DNA of 64,000 nt from Kordiimonas aestuarii (GCF_025574465.1 NZ_JAOBPP010000009.1:1-64000), one strand, 5' to 3'. Counted from the first letter of the stretch, positions 1-9,675 are shown. A program made the numbers and translations. Notes: generated from the sequence alone by a model not told the origin.

Positions 1-18
1 TAGGTCGTAGACTCATAA
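1..18 (+). repeat. Left terminal inverted repeat of the IS
   Basis: Read inward on the plus strand it is TAGGTCGTAGACTCATAA. It matches the inward-read right end (TAGGCCGGAAACTCATAA) at 15 of 18 positions, including the uninterrupted inner block ACTCATAA. It also covers the last codons of the transposase gene, as is common in this IS group. Confidence 0.75.
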
Positions 19-455
19 TTTTTCAACCAGATACAGACTGAAGCCAGTTTTACAGCGGCGAGGAAATTCTCCGGGTTTTTGTCATAGCGCGTTGCAATGC
101 CCCGATAGTGCTTGAGCTTATTGAAGAAACGCTCGACGAGATTACGGTGTCGGTACAGCCATTTACTGAAGGTAAAGGACTGCTTGCGGTTGGCTTTTGG
201 CGGAATATTGGCCCAAGCTCTGCGCGCTGTGGTGAAGGCACGAAGCGCGTCGGTATCATAGGCTTTGTCAGCGAGCAAGATCGCTTCCTCCTTGATGTCC
301 TCAATCAGATCAAGGGCCGGTTTGCTGTCGTGGGTCTGTCCAGCAGTCAGCGAAAGCCTGATCGGCAGACCATCCGCATCGACGAGGGCGTGGATTTTGG
401 TGGTCAGTCCACCCCGGGAACGGCCCATGCAGCCATCGTCCTGATCCCCCTTTTT
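1..455 (-). CDS. IS5-family transposase, orfB (C-terminal DDE part)
   Basis: This frame carries the C-terminal half of the DDE transposase. It is entered by -1 slippage from orfA in the run of five A and five G (plus-strand C5T5 at 446-455). Read this way it continues without a stop through GRSRGGLTTKIH, the second catalytic Asp in LLADKAYDTDALR, and the catalytic Glu in NLVERFFNKLKHYRGIATR. The frame ends in the left terminal repeat, where only TA of the stop codon is inside the window. There is no good independent start, so it is probably made only as a fusion with orfA. I see no disabling mutation. Confidence 0.82.
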
Positions 456-778
456 GCCGTGGCCCCTTGTTGATGCACACGGACACAGCTGCTGTCGATC
501 ATAATGATGTCACCGTCATGGGCTTTGCTCACCGCCTCGAACAGTCGGTCCCACACCCCGGCCTTGCGCCAGCGGACAAACCGGTTGTAGCAGGTGGTGT
601 AGGGACCATATCTTTCGGGAATGTCTGCCCACGGCGTTCCCGCCCGAAAGCGCCACAAGATGCCGTTGATCACCCGGCGGTCATCCACCCTAGGCACCCC
701 GCGCGGCTTGTTCGGCAGCAAAGGCTCTATGATCGACCATTCATAATCTGTCAGTTCATACCGGCGGCGGCGCATCAA
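404..778 (-). CDS. IS5-family transposase, orfA (N-terminal part)
   Basis: A 124-residue protein that opens with the DUF4096-like N-terminal domain of IS5-type transposases (YELTDYEWSIIEPLLP, then the WRFRAGTPWADIPERYGP block) and reaches the first catalytic Asp in IMIDSSCVRVHQ. After HQQGATAK the frame runs into unrelated sequence and stops at 404. The true continuation lies in the -1 frame, so orfA plus orfB give one enzyme of about 260 residues. The two-frame arrangement with an A/G slippery run is typical of the IS427 group. Confidence 0.85.
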   Translation of the reverse strand: MMRRRRYELTDYEWSIIEPLLPNKPRGVPRVDDRRVINGILWRFRAGTPWADIPERYGPYTTCYNRFVRWRKAGVWDRLFEAVSKAHDGDIIMIDSSCVRVHQQGATAKRGIRTMAAWAVPGVD

Positions 779-837
779 AACCTCCTCAATGATTTGAGAA
801 GCGTTGAATCATATCTTCGCCTGTTTGGGAATCCCTT

Positions 838-855
838 TTATGAGTTTCCGGCCTA
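838..855 (-). repeat. Right terminal inverted repeat of the IS
   Basis: This is the partner of the repeat at 1-18, lying about 60 bases upstream of the transposase start. The mismatches are at three scattered outer positions. The IS promoter for the transposase should lie between this repeat and 778. Confidence 0.75.
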
Positions 856-881
856 AGGCCTGACCGATTGAAGGGATAAAT

Positions 882-906
882 AAGGCGGCACTTTTGCCGC
901 CTTTTT
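882..906. terminator. Rho-independent terminator after tesB
   Basis: A nine-pair stem (AAGGCGGCA / TGCCGCCTT) has a four-base loop at 882-903. It lies directly after the minus-strand tesB stop at 912 and just outside the IS. There is a T run on the plus strand at 902-906 and a T-rich stretch on the minus strand, so it could act in both directions. Confidence 0.7.
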
Positions 907-911
907 GCTGC

Positions 912-1775
912 TTAGTCCTCTTTCTTTAGTCTCAGGAGCGCTTCCTGCGCTGTGGAGGCCAACAGCCGACCGTTGCGGTCATAAAGGGCGCCCCGGGCGA
1001 GGCCGCGACCCTTGCCGGTCCAATAGCCATCCGTCTTATAGAAAACCCAGTCGTCAACGCGGAAACTGTCACGGTGAAACCACATTGCGTGATCCAGGCT
1101 TGCCACCATCTTGAGACGCGGATCACGGGGTATCATCGCGTGCGGTCGGAGGTTGGCGGACAGGAAGGCGAAATCTGAGATATAGGCCATCAGGCGGCCA
1201 TGCAGCGCCTGGTCCCCTTCTATAGGTTCCTTCAATTTGAACCAATATCCTGTTTCCGGGCTTTTGGGTACCGGGTTTTCAAGGTCCATTCTGTCAATGG
1301 AGCGCATCTCAAACGGCATATAAGGCTTGTCCTTTGGCTGTTTACCAAAGGCGCGCAGCACTCGCGCATAATAGGCTTCATCATCGTCCAGGTCTTCCGG
1401 CATCGGTACGTCAGGCATGTCAATCTGGTGTGCTACACCATCCTCGCCGACATGGAAGGAGACCGAGATCGTGAAGATCGCTTCACCGTTCTGGATGGCG
1501 ACAACCCGGCGGGTGACAAAGCTGCGTCCGTTCCTGATCGGGTCTACATCATAGATGATGGGCTGGTCCGCGATGCCCGGCCGCAGGAAGTAGCAGTGCA
1601 GTGAATGCAGGCGAAACGCTGGCTCTACAGTGGCGTTTGCTGCCTCCATGGCCTGTGCGAGGATATGGCCGCCAAAAACATGTTTGTTGGGCCATTTGTT
1701 TGGCTCGCCGCGAAACAGTAGGTTGTCCAGCCGCTCAATGGCGAGTTCATCAATAATCGGTTGTACCGTGTTCAT
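912..1775 (-). CDS. tesB: Acyl-CoA thioesterase II
   Basis: A 287-residue TesB-family thioesterase, which hydrolyses acyl-CoA to free fatty acid and CoA in the cytoplasm. The usual two hot-dog repeats are visible. The first has the FGGHILAQAMEAA and LHSLHCYFLRPG blocks, followed by VDPIRNGRSFVTRRVVAIQNG. The second half contains SLDHAMWFHRDSFRVDDWVFYKT, a typical TesB C-terminal motif. The length matches the family (about 285-290). The ATG is preceded by GAGG at a good distance. It follows the aldolase-like gene on the same strand after 33 bases, so the two are probably co-transcribed. The physiological substrate cannot be told from sequence. Confidence 0.93.
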   Translation of the reverse strand: MNTVQPIIDELAIERLDNLLFRGEPNKWPNKHVFGGHILAQAMEAANATVEPAFRLHSLHCYFLRPGIADQPIIYDVDPIRNGRSFVTRRVVAIQNGEAIFTISVSFHVGEDGVAHQIDMPDVPMPEDLDDDEAYYARVLRAFGKQPKDKPYMPFEMRSIDRMDLENPVPKSPETGYWFKLKEPIEGDQALHGRLMAYISDFAFLSANLRPHAMIPRDPRLKMVASLDHAMWFHRDSFRVDDWVFYKTDGYWTGKGRGLARGALYDRNGRLLASTAQEALLRLKKED

Positions 1776-1808
1776 AAAACCTCGTGTTTAGGCCGGATGG
1801 CCGGTGCC

Positions 1809-2588
1809 TTAATCCCTGAAACTGGAATCAAGCCGATCCATCTTACGCAGAATTGCGGGCCATACAAAATTATCTGCACCATTCGCCCCCGCGACGACCC
1901 GCACATCCCGTGTCGCATTGTCGATCGATTCCCTGCTTGGTTCATGAAGTGCTGCCCCGCTACTTTGCGTGAGGATCTGTATTTTACAGGCTTTCTCCAG
2001 AAAGAACATCATCTCAAAGGCCTTGGCAACACTGCTTGCTGCCGTCAGGGTGCCGTGGTTCCTGAGAATAAGGCAGTTCTTGTCGCCCATGTCCGCCACG
2101 AGGCGCTCTTTTTCGCCGTCATTGACCGCAAAGCCCTCATAGTCGTGGTACGCAACTGTCATCCAGGGCGGAATCGCGCTTTGACACATCGGCAATAGGC
2201 CATCTTTCTGGTTCGAGACCGCAATGCCGTAGTCAGTATGCAGGTGAAGCACACACATGGCGTTGTCACGCGCTGCATGGATGGCGCTGTGGATCACAAA
2301 ACCGGCCGCGTTCGGGATGAACGGTGTGTCCATCAGTTGTTTGCCGCTCAGGTCTACTTTCACAAGGCTTGATGCCGTGATTTCCTCGAACATCAGGCCC
2401 AGCGGATTAATCAGGAAATGATGGTCGGTGCCGGGAATGCGCGCCGAAATATGAGTGTAGATAAGGTCGTCCCACCCGAGGTGGGCCACCATGCGGTAGG
2501 CCGCGGCGAGGTTAACCCGCGTCTCCCATTCAGTTGCGGATACCTTGTCCTTGACTGAGCCGATGTCCAGCATGCCTGGTTTTGCCAT
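1809..2588 (-). CDS. Class II aldolase/adducin-family protein
   Basis: A 259-residue protein with the class II aldolase/adducin fold: a NLAAAYRMVAHLGWDDLIYTHISAR N-terminal block, the metal-binding HLHTDYG motif and the RNHGTLTAASS block with a further His ligand. Members are fuculose- or ribulose-phosphate aldolases, epimerases, or enzymes of unknown substrate. This subtype, which has a long N-terminal helix and no sugar-phosphate neighbours, is often left unnamed. I chose the ATG at 2588 because GGAGGGG lies just upstream; an ATG at 2618 in the same frame would add ten residues. It probably shares a transcript with tesB. Its function here is unknown. Confidence 0.82.
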   Translation of the reverse strand: MAKPGMLDIGSVKDKVSATEWETRVNLAAAYRMVAHLGWDDLIYTHISARIPGTDHHFLINPLGLMFEEITASSLVKVDLSGKQLMDTPFIPNAAGFVIHSAIHAARDNAMCVLHLHTDYGIAVSNQKDGLLPMCQSAIPPWMTVAYHDYEGFAVNDGEKERLVADMGDKNCLILRNHGTLTAASSVAKAFEMMFFLEKACKIQILTQSSGAALHEPSRESIDNATRDVRVVAGANGADNFVWPAILRKMDRLDSSFRD

Positions 2589-2674
2589 GATCCCCTCCAA
2601 CACGTTTGGCTGTGACAATTATTCACTGCAAGAGATAGCGCGATTTGGCTGCGCGTCCAAAGCGCGGAGATGAT

Positions 2675-4102
2675 TTATTTACCCAGCGGGGGACTATCGT
2701 CATTCCGCCTTGAAAAGAAGGACCGTACGGTCCCCCGGCTGACCCCGGCAACGGACTGCAGCGCAAGGGGCGCCTGCGGGTGGGTTTCAAGTTCAAGCCA
2801 GTTGATATTGCGGTACCGCAGAATAAGCAGACAGGCCTTGATGGTATAATCGACAATGATAACCGCGTACATAGCCTCAATTGGTCCGCCAAGCGCGCGC
2901 ACAATCAACCCGATGGTCAGGCGCCCCACAATCATGCCGGCGAAAGTAACAACAAGCGGGAACTTGGTATCGCCAGCGCCGCGAAGCGCGCCACCGATGG
3001 CAAACTCTACGGCCATAAGAGGCTGCACAATGGCAAGGATAAGCACAAAATATTGGGTGTGGGCGCGGACGGCTTCATCGGCGGACAGAATAGCCGCGAT
3101 CGGCCCCCGAAAAAAGAAGGTCAGCACCGCAAGGGCTGACATGCCCACAATGGCAAGCCTCATGGCGGCCCAGCCGCTGGCAACCGCCCCTTCGGCGTCT
3201 TTCGCGCCAAGCCGTTGGCCGGCGAGTGTGGCGCTGGCGGTACCAAACCCAAGGCCGACAACAATCGTGACGCTCAATACCGTGATGCCGATCCCGTAGG
3301 CGGCAAAGGCGGCAGTGCCGTAGCCCGAGATCAGCATCATAAAGAGGAGAAAACTGACTTGAATAAGGATTTGTTCAAGCGCCGCTGGTGCCCCGATGCT
3401 GGCAAGGAGCTTCAGACGCTTCACGTTTAATGCGTCGGCAGGCCGGGGTTTGAGGACATATCTCTGAGAAAACCACCGATACGCAAACCATAGCACAACA
3501 AGGGACTGACCACCTGCAGTGCCCCACGGGATACCTGCGACGCCCATTTCCGGTAGCCCAAAAGCCCCATGGACCAGCATGATAGAGCCCGCGATGCTGG
3601 AAGCCGCACCGAAGGCGATGAAACGCAGCGGCCTGATGACATCGCCAATCGCCCTGAAGGAGGTTGCCACCGTAAGCATGAGCGAGAACACGATATTCAG
3701 CAGGCTCGCCGGGCGGATATAATCAATCGCGAGCATAGCCGTTTTGGGCTCCAACCCAAAAAGGCCGACGATCTGGGGGGCTGCTGCAAATGTTACCAGC
3801 CCCAACATAAGGGAAATAAGCACAGACAGGACAAGGGAGCTTGTGGTGGCGGCGGATGCCTCGTCACTATCCTCGGCCCCCCAGGCACGGGCGACAAGCG
3901 CCGTTGTGGCTACGGAAAGCGCCATCGATGCCGCCATCAGGAGGAAATGCACCCGCCCACCAGTGACGACAGCGGCACTGGCTTCACGCCCAAAGGGGGC
4001 TACAATTGACAGATGCGCAAAGGAGATAGAAACCATCAGCACATTACTGACGATATTTGGTCCCGCAAGGTTCCAGACTGTCCTGTAGGAAAATGCCGCC
4101 AT
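2675..4102 (-). CDS. MATE-family multidrug/cation exporter
   Basis: An integral membrane protein of 475 residues with about twelve hydrophobic segments and the two-fold repeat of MATE transporters, which export organic cations in exchange for sodium ions or protons. Family traits visible include WNLAGPNIVSNVLM at the N terminus, the TALVARAWGAED segment after helix 2, and GGALRGAGDTKFP in the second half. The ATG at 4102 has GAGG four bases upstream; a TTG at 4114 would add four residues. It is separated from the plus-strand oxidation operon by about 256 bases. The substrate cannot be inferred. Confidence 0.9.
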   Translation of the reverse strand: MAAFSYRTVWNLAGPNIVSNVLMVSISFAHLSIVAPFGREASAAVVTGGRVHFLLMAASMALSVATTALVARAWGAEDSDEASAATTSSLVLSVLISLMLGLVTFAAAPQIVGLFGLEPKTAMLAIDYIRPASLLNIVFSLMLTVATSFRAIGDVIRPLRFIAFGAASSIAGSIMLVHGAFGLPEMGVAGIPWGTAGGQSLVVLWFAYRWFSQRYVLKPRPADALNVKRLKLLASIGAPAALEQILIQVSFLLFMMLISGYGTAAFAAYGIGITVLSVTIVVGLGFGTASATLAGQRLGAKDAEGAVASGWAAMRLAIVGMSALAVLTFFFRGPIAAILSADEAVRAHTQYFVLILAIVQPLMAVEFAIGGALRGAGDTKFPLVVTFAGMIVGRLTIGLIVRALGGPIEAMYAVIIVDYTIKACLLILRYRNINWLELETHPQAPLALQSVAGVSRGTVRSFFSRRNDDSPPLGK

Positions 4103-4313
4103 AAAGCCTCGCAAGCTGCATATTGTCTCAGCGGAGGGGTTAACGCCGTGAGGTAGGCCGAATTTGTCATACGACCAGCCTCGATGTGATTAGTTTCAAC
4201 ATTTACGCTGATAATGCACAATCTTTCCTGTCCTGCCTTGAAGCCGAGCAAAACCGACTTAATCCTTACCATTAGTTTTTCATGTCCTGACGGGAAAGCA
4301 GGGCCTGAATTTT

Positions 4314-4334
4314 ACCGGCCGAGGGAAGGCCGGT
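4314..4334. promoter_or_regulatory. Inverted repeat in the leader of the beta-oxidation operon
   Basis: Perfect seven-base arms ACCGGCC and GGCCGGT are separated by seven bases, ending 24 bases before the ATG of the first acyl-CoA dehydrogenase gene. It could be an operator for a fatty-acid regulator or a leader hairpin. No regulator gene adjoins it. The rest of the 256-base divergent gap with the MATE gene shows nothing else I can name. Confidence 0.4.
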
Positions 4335-4358
4335 TGAGAATTGAGAGGGACAAGGTTC

Positions 4359-5525
4359 ATGAGTGATTTGGAAGCTTTCCGCACTGAAACGCGTGCGTGG
4401 CTAGAGGAAAACTGCCCGCAGTCCATGCGGACGCCGATGAAGGGCGAGGCTGATTTCTGTTGGGGTGGTCGCAAGTTCAAGTTCCAGAGCGAAGACCAGA
4501 AGAAATGGCTTGAGCGTATGGCCACACGCGGCTGGACCGTGCCGACATGGCCAAAGGAATATGGCGGTGGCGGCCTCTCCAAGGATGAAGCGAAAATCCT
4601 GGCAACTGAGATGAAGCGTATTGGTGCCCGTCCGCCGCTTGTATCCTTTGGTATCTGGATGCTTGGCCCAGCCCTTTTGAAGTTTGGCACCGAAGAGCAG
4701 AAGAAAGAGTTTATCCCGCCCATTGTGCGAGGTGAAATTCGCTGGTGTCAGGGCTATTCCGAACCCAACGCCGGTTCTGACCTTGCGGCGCTGGCAACCA
4801 AAGCGGTGGACCATGGCGACCATTATATTATTAACGGCCAGAAGATCTGGACATCTTATGCAGACAAGGCAGACTGGATATTCTGCCTTATCCGAACAGA
4901 CGCTACAGTCAAGCACGACGGCATCAGCTTTGTGCTGTTCGATATGGAAACGCCGGGCGTCTCTACCAAACCAATCAAGCTGATCTCCGGCTATTCGCCA
5001 TTTTGTGAGACCTTCTTTGACGATGCGAAGGTTCTTAAGAAGAACCTGATCGGCGAGGAAAACAAAGGCTGGACCATTGCTAAATATCTGCTGACGCATG
5101 AACGAAGCAATATTGGCGACATGGGCACTCCAACACCCTTGAATATGCTGGCGAAAGACAAGCTGGGTACCAAAGATGGTGAATTGCCTGACACCATGTT
5201 GCGGCACCAGATTGCGGAGCATGAGATTGACGCCGCCTGTTTCCTGTTCACGCTGGAGCGTGCAAAGGATGCGGCCAAGGCCGGCGGCGACCAGGGCGCG
5301 TTCTCATCGCTGCTTAAAGGGTATGGCACCGAACTGAACAAAGATCGTCACGAGTTGATCGTGAAAGTGAACGGTTCCGATGCATTTGAGTGGGAAGGTC
5401 AGTTCTCCAACAATGGTGAGGTGGCGCGCTCTTGGCTCAGGACCAAGGGTAACTCGATTGAGGGCGGTACAACCGAGGTACAGCTCAATATCATCTCGAA
5501 ACGTATTCTTGGGCTACCGAGCTAA
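4359..5525 (+). CDS. Acyl-CoA dehydrogenase (first of an adjacent pair)
   Basis: A 388-residue flavoprotein of the acyl-CoA dehydrogenase family, which introduces the 2,3 double bond into acyl-CoA and passes electrons to ETF. The FAD/substrate motif WCQGYSEPNAGSDLA lies near residue 135 and INGQKIWTSYAD near 165. The C-terminal IEGGTTEVQLNIISKRILG is typical of this subgroup. The ATG at 4359 follows AGAGGGACAAGG; an upstream TTG would add six residues. The gene opens an operon and lies 14 bases before a second, shorter dehydrogenase. That arrangement is known for alpha2beta2 dehydrogenases acting on bulky acyl-CoAs such as steroid side chains. Partnership with the next gene product is inference. 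Confidence 0.9.
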   Translation: MSDLEAFRTETRAWLEENCPQSMRTPMKGEADFCWGGRKFKFQSEDQKKWLERMATRGWTVPTWPKEYGGGGLSKDEAKILATEMKRIGARPPLVSFGIWMLGPALLKFGTEEQKKEFIPPIVRGEIRWCQGYSEPNAGSDLAALATKAVDHGDHYIINGQKIWTSYADKADWIFCLIRTDATVKHDGISFVLFDMETPGVSTKPIKLISGYSPFCETFFDDAKVLKKNLIGEENKGWTIAKYLLTHERSNIGDMGTPTPLNMLAKDKLGTKDGELPDTMLRHQIAEHEIDAACFLFTLERAKDAAKAGGDQGAFSSLLKGYGTELNKDRHELIVKVNGSDAFEWEGQFSNNGEVARSWLRTKGNSIEGGTTEVQLNIISKRILGLPS

Positions 5526-5539
5526 GGGGGAGGCGCATC

Positions 5540-6676
5540 ATGGCTTTAGTATTGAATGAAGAACAGCAGCTCCTTAAGGAATCCGCCGAGGGCTTTTTCA
5601 CCGAGAAGGCGCCAGTCAGCCAACTTCGCAAGTTGCGCGATGACGCCGACGAGACGGGATTTTCAACGGAATTATGGACAGAAATGTCCGAAATGGGCTT
5701 TGCTGGCTTGTTGATTGATGAAGACCACGGCGGCACGGCCTTTGGCTGTGTGGGTGCAGGTATTGTGGCGGAAGCATTGGGAAAAACCCTTTCTGCTTCA
5801 CCCTATCTGGCAAGCGGCGTTGTTGCGGCGTCAGTGGTTAAGGCTGCGGCAAGCGAGGCGCAAAAAAACGAGCTTCTGCCCGCTATTGCGGCGGGCGAGA
5901 TTATCGCCACGCTCGCGGTCGACGAAGGCAGCCGCCACGCGCCCGAAGGCACGGCCCTAAAGGCAGAGAAGTCAGGCGACGCGTACAAGCTTAGCGGCAT
6001 GAAGACATTCGTGCCCGAAGGACATGTCGCGGACAAGATCATCGTGCTTGCGCGTACCGGTGGGGAAGCTGGCTCCACCGAGGGCCTCAGCCTCTTTATC
6101 GTGGATCGCGGGGCTTCGGGCCTGATCGTTGACCGGACGATCTCGGTTGACAGCCGCAACTGGGCCAAGATCACCTTTGAGGGCGTTACTGTTGGAGCGA
6201 ATGCTTTGCTGGGGGCAGAAGGCAAGTCTTTTGAAGCTCTGGACAGCGCGCTCGACCGTGCCCGTATCGTTGTGGCCGCTGAGCTTCTTGGTATTGCGCA
6301 GCACTGTTTCAATGAAACGGTGGAGTATCTGAAGGAACGTAAGCAGTTTGGTGTGCCCATTGGCTCTTTTCAGGCGCTTCAACACCGTGCCGCGCAGCTT
6401 TTCGGCGAAATTGAAGTGACACGGTCGGCGATTCTCAAGGCGCTGCAGGTCGCAGACGCGGGTGGTAATGTGGCTTGGTTTGCCAGCCTTGCCAAAGCCA
6501 AGGCCAGCAAAACCGCGGAGCTCGCGACCAATGAAGCTATCCAGATGCATGGTGGCATTGGCATGACGGACGAATTTGATATGGGCTTTTATATAAAGCG
6601 CGCGCGTGTGCTGCAGCACCTCTATGGGGACTTCAACTATCACGCGGACCGTTTTGCCCGCTGCTCTGGCTACTGA
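5540..6676 (+). CDS. Acyl-CoA dehydrogenase (second of an adjacent pair)
   Basis: A 378-residue member of the same family, but of a divergent branch. It has the N-terminal helix domain (LNEEQQLLKESAEGFF), a middle domain lacking the full ...SEPNAGSD-type motif, and a C-terminal helical domain with RKQFGVPIGSFQALQHRAAQ and EAIQMHGGIGMTDEFDMGFY. A GGGGGAGG site precedes the ATG. The short spacing to the previous gene and the degenerate middle motif fit a beta subunit of a heteromeric enzyme in which flavin binding is shared. It might equally be an independent dehydrogenase. Confidence 0.88.
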   Translation: MALVLNEEQQLLKESAEGFFTEKAPVSQLRKLRDDADETGFSTELWTEMSEMGFAGLLIDEDHGGTAFGCVGAGIVAEALGKTLSASPYLASGVVAASVVKAAASEAQKNELLPAIAAGEIIATLAVDEGSRHAPEGTALKAEKSGDAYKLSGMKTFVPEGHVADKIIVLARTGGEAGSTEGLSLFIVDRGASGLIVDRTISVDSRNWAKITFEGVTVGANALLGAEGKSFEALDSALDRARIVVAAELLGIAQHCFNETVEYLKERKQFGVPIGSFQALQHRAAQLFGEIEVTRSAILKALQVADAGGNVAWFASLAKAKASKTAELATNEAIQMHGGIGMTDEFDMGFYIKRARVLQHLYGDFNYHADRFARCSGY

Positions 6677-6683
6677 GGCTATC

Positions 6684-8417
6684 ATGGGTGCATTTGATAA
6701 CCTTGACCTGCCTGTGGTCGATCCGGCAACACCGATTGATCAGGTGATTGGTCTTTTGACCAAGCCGGGTATGCCGTTCACCACCGATGAAATTGAAATT
6801 GACGGTGTGAAACACACCGCCTTTGTCAATCAGCCACCAAGCCTTAGGGACGCCTTCATGATGTTCCTTGGCCACGCGGAGCGCGAGTTCCTCGTCTACG
6901 GCGAAGATCGCTACACCTACAGCCAGACAATTGCCATGGCGTCACAGTTTGCACAGGCGCTTGTTGAGGATTTTAGCGTGAAAAAGGGTGACCGCGTTGC
7001 CCTGTCGATGCGCAACTATCCTGAATGGCCCATCGCCTATATGGGTATTGTTGCGGCGGGCGGTATTGCGGTGCTGATGAATGCATGGTGGAAAGAGGAG
7101 GAAGTGGCCTGGGCGATGGACAACTGTGGCGCCAAAGTTGCCGTGACCGATGCTCCGAGGATGGAAACCATGCGACCGCTGATGGCCGGTGGTGAACTCA
7201 AGGTGATTGTAGCCCGCGATGCGTTCGAAGCTGGCGAGAGGCTATATGACTTTGCGTCCACCCTTGGGGACAAGAAGCCCATGGTGTGGCCGCAGGTTGA
7301 TCTGGGGCCGGAAGACGACGCCATGATGCTTTATACGTCCGGTTCCACAGGTTTTCCCAAAGGGGCTCTCTCCACACACCGTGCAGTGGTTTCAGTGCTG
7401 ATGAACTGGGTGTGTATCGCGCTGGGCCTCAAGATGCTGGGGCGGCTTAACCCTGACCCGGATTTCCAGCCGGTGATGCTGGCCACTGTACCTTTTTTCC
7501 ACGTTACAGGGCTTCTGCCGGTGCTACTTGTCTCTGCGACGCTTGGGCGCAAGCTTGTGCTAATGCACAAATGGGATGTGGAAGAAGCGTTCAGGCTGAT
7601 TGAAGCGGAGGGCGTCACTGGCATGACGGGTGTGCCAACCATGTCATTTGAAATGGCGACGTCGCCGCTGAGGCACAAATATGACCTGTCGAGTCTTCAG
7701 GATCTTGGTGGGGGCGGTGCGGCGCGTCCGCCTGAACATGTCAAGCTGATCAAGGAGGTGTTCCCAAATTCGAACCCGGGCATCGGGTACGGTTTGACAG
7801 AGACGAACTCCCTGACGGCTGTATTGTCGGCGGATGAATATGTGGAACGCCCGACAAGTACCGGCAAAGCGACACCACCCCTGATCCATGTGAAGATACT
7901 GAACCCGGCAACCGGGGAGGAGATGCCGACGGGTAAACCCGGTGAAGTCTGCATTAAAAGTGTGACCAATATCCGCGAATACTGGAAAAATCCGGAAGCG
8001 ACAGCACGTGCGTTCAAGGACGGCTGGTTTCATTCCGGCGACGTTGGTTACCTTGATGACGAGGGATACCTTTATATCGTTGACCGCCTGAAAGAGATTA
8101 TCATTCGGGGCGGGGAGAATATTTCGACACTTGAGGTAGAAGCTGTATTGCACGCCATTCCGGGCGTTCAGGATGTGGCTGTATTTAGCCTGCCGTGTGA
8201 GCGCATGGGTGAACTCGTAGGTGCAGTTGTCTCGGTTGAGGACGAGACGACTGAAGATGCGCTCAAGGCTGAAGTGGCAAAACATCTGGCAGGTTTCAAG
8301 GTGCCGGAGAAAATCTGGATGACAAAAGAGGCGTTACCGATGATTGCCTCAGGCAAGATTGATCGCAATGGTATCAAAACAACATATCGAGGCCTTTGGC
8401 GGCCCGAACAGCAGTAA
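6684..8417 (+). CDS. Fatty-acyl/aryl-CoA synthetase (AMP-forming)
   Basis: A 577-residue member of the ANL adenylating superfamily, which activates a carboxylic acid to its CoA thioester. The ATP loop [11 protein letters not shown] is near residue 216, and YGLTETN is the A5 motif. [21 protein letters not shown] is the hinge region, and the C-terminal catalytic Lys is in ASGKIDRN. I chose the ATG at 6684 because TGAGG from the preceding stop codon provides its ribosome site and only seven bases separate the genes; the frame is open further upstream. Its place inside the oxidation operon suggests it activates the substrate of the paired dehydrogenases. Confidence 0.9.
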   Translation: MGAFDNLDLPVVDPATPIDQVIGLLTKPGMPFTTDEIEIDGVKHTAFVNQPPSLRDAFMMFLGHAEREFLVYGEDRYTYSQTIAMASQFAQALVEDFSVKKGDRVALSMRNYPEWPIAYMGIVAAGGIAVLMNAWWKEEEVAWAMDNCGAKVAVTDAPRMETMRPLMAGGELKVIVARDAFEAGERLYDFASTLGDKKPMVWPQVDLGPEDDAMMLYTSGSTGFPKGALSTHRAVVSVLMNWVCIALGLKMLGRLNPDPDFQPVMLATVPFFHVTGLLPVLLVSATLGRKLVLMHKWDVEEAFRLIEAEGVTGMTGVPTMSFEMATSPLRHKYDLSSLQDLGGGGAARPPEHVKLIKEVFPNSNPGIGYGLTETNSLTAVLSADEYVERPTSTGKATPPLIHVKILNPATGEEMPTGKPGEVCIKSVTNIREYWKNPEATARAFKDGWFHSGDVGYLDDEGYLYIVDRLKEIIIRGGENISTLEVEAVLHAIPGVQDVAVFSLPCERMGELVGAVVSVEDETTEDALKAEVAKHLAGFKVPEKIWMTKEALPMIASGKIDRNGIKTTYRGLWRPEQQ

Positions 8418-8431
8418 GAAGGGAAACGAGC

Positions 8432-9667
8432 ATGTCCATGGATTTGGGGTTAACAAAACGGGGCCAAGAGCTGCGGGACAGGGTTCGCGCCTTCATCGAC
8501 GAGCATGTGGTGCCGGTTGAAGACGAGTATCATCACGAAATTGGCGGCACGGGCGAACGTTTTGCTTTCACACCGCGCATGACAGAAATTCTGGAAGACC
8601 TGAAGGCAAAAGCAAAGGAAGCGGGGCTGTGGAACTTCTGGCTGACAGGGTCGGATGCCGGGTTTGGCCTGACAACCGTGGAATATGCCTATCTGGCGGA
8701 AGAAATGGGCCGTTCTCATCTGGCAGCAGAAAGCTTCAATTGTTCGGCGCCTGACACCGGCAACATGGAAGTGATCGAACGGTACGGTACCGAGGAGCAC
8801 AAGGAAAAATGGCTTAAGCCTTTGCTGGACGGGAAAATCCGTTCCGCGTACCTGATGACCGAACCGGACGTGGCGTCATCAGACGCGACCAATATTTCCA
8901 TGAGCGCGGTGCTTGACGGCGACGAATATGTCCTGAACGGCGAAAAATACTGGGCTTCCGGTGCTGGCGATCCGCGCTGTGCGGTGTATGTCACCATGGT
9001 CTGCACCGATCCGGACGCGCCACGCAAGAGCCAGCACAGCATGATCCTTGTTGAGGCCGGTACGCCGGGCATTGAAATCCTGCGCCCCATGATGGTGTTT
9101 GGTCATGATGATGCGCCGCACGGCCATATGCACATCCGCTTTACCAATGTGCGGGTGCCGAAGGAGAACCTTGTGCTTGGCGTGGGGCGTGGTTTTGAGG
9201 TGTCCCAGGGCCGTTTGGGCCCTGGCCGCATCCACCACTGCATGCGCTCCATCGGGTCGGCGGAACGGGCGCTTGAGCTCTTGATCAAACGCTCGCTGGC
9301 GAAAGAAGCGTTTGGCAAGACACTGGTGAAGCTGGGCGCCAACTATGACATCATCGCTGAAGCGCGTATCGAGATCGAGATGGCGCGTCTTCTATGCCTT
9401 AAGGCCGCACACATGATGGACACAATTGGCACACAAGCCGCACAGCCTTATATCAGCCAGATCAAGGTTGTGGCGCCGCGTATGGCGTTGAAGGTGATCG
9501 ACGAGGCCATGCAAATGCATGGCGGGCAGGGTATCAGCCAGGACTTCCCGCTTGCAAACATGTGGCATGGCCAGCGTACGCTCAGGTTCGCGGACGGGCC
9601 GGACGCGGTGCACCGCATGGTAATCGCGCGTACCGAGCTCAAGAAATACCGCACAAACAGCGTTTAG
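8432..9667 (+). CDS. Acyl-CoA dehydrogenase (ACAD10/11-like branch)
   Basis: A 411-residue acyl-CoA dehydrogenase with the complete motif set: [56 protein letters not shown], and [20 protein letters not shown] followed by [17 protein letters not shown]. These features are typical of the branch that includes the acyl-CoA dehydrogenase domain of eukaryotic ACAD10/11, which prefers long or unusual chains. The ATG at 8432 follows GAAGGGAAACGAG. It is the third dehydrogenase of the operon, so it may act at a different chain length or step from the first two. Confidence 0.9.
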   Translation: MSMDLGLTKRGQELRDRVRAFIDEHVVPVEDEYHHEIGGTGERFAFTPRMTEILEDLKAKAKEAGLWNFWLTGSDAGFGLTTVEYAYLAEEMGRSHLAAESFNCSAPDTGNMEVIERYGTEEHKEKWLKPLLDGKIRSAYLMTEPDVASSDATNISMSAVLDGDEYVLNGEKYWASGAGDPRCAVYVTMVCTDPDAPRKSQHSMILVEAGTPGIEILRPMMVFGHDDAPHGHMHIRFTNVRVPKENLVLGVGRGFEVSQGRLGPGRIHHCMRSIGSAERALELLIKRSLAKEAFGKTLVKLGANYDIIAEARIEIEMARLLCLKAAHMMDTIGTQAAQPYISQIKVVAPRMALKVIDEAMQMHGGQGISQDFPLANMWHGQRTLRFADGPDAVHRMVIARTELKKYRTNSV

Positions 9668-9675
9668 GCCGCACC

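Larger units (their letters stand above)
1..855 (-). mobile_element. IS5-family (IS427-type) insertion sequence, nearly complete
   Basis: The element has two overlapping transposase frames on the minus strand, flanked by imperfect terminal inverted repeats at 1-18 and 838-855 that match at 15 of 18 positions. The length of about 855 bases and the split transposase are usual for the IS427 group of the IS5 family. The left repeat begins at base 1, so a few outer bases may lie outside the window. The right end abuts a GGCCT/AGGCC palindrome at 851-860, and no target duplication can be judged with only one flank visible. The element lies just downstream of the minus-strand tesB gene, separated from it by a terminator-like hairpin. 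Confidence 0.88.
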
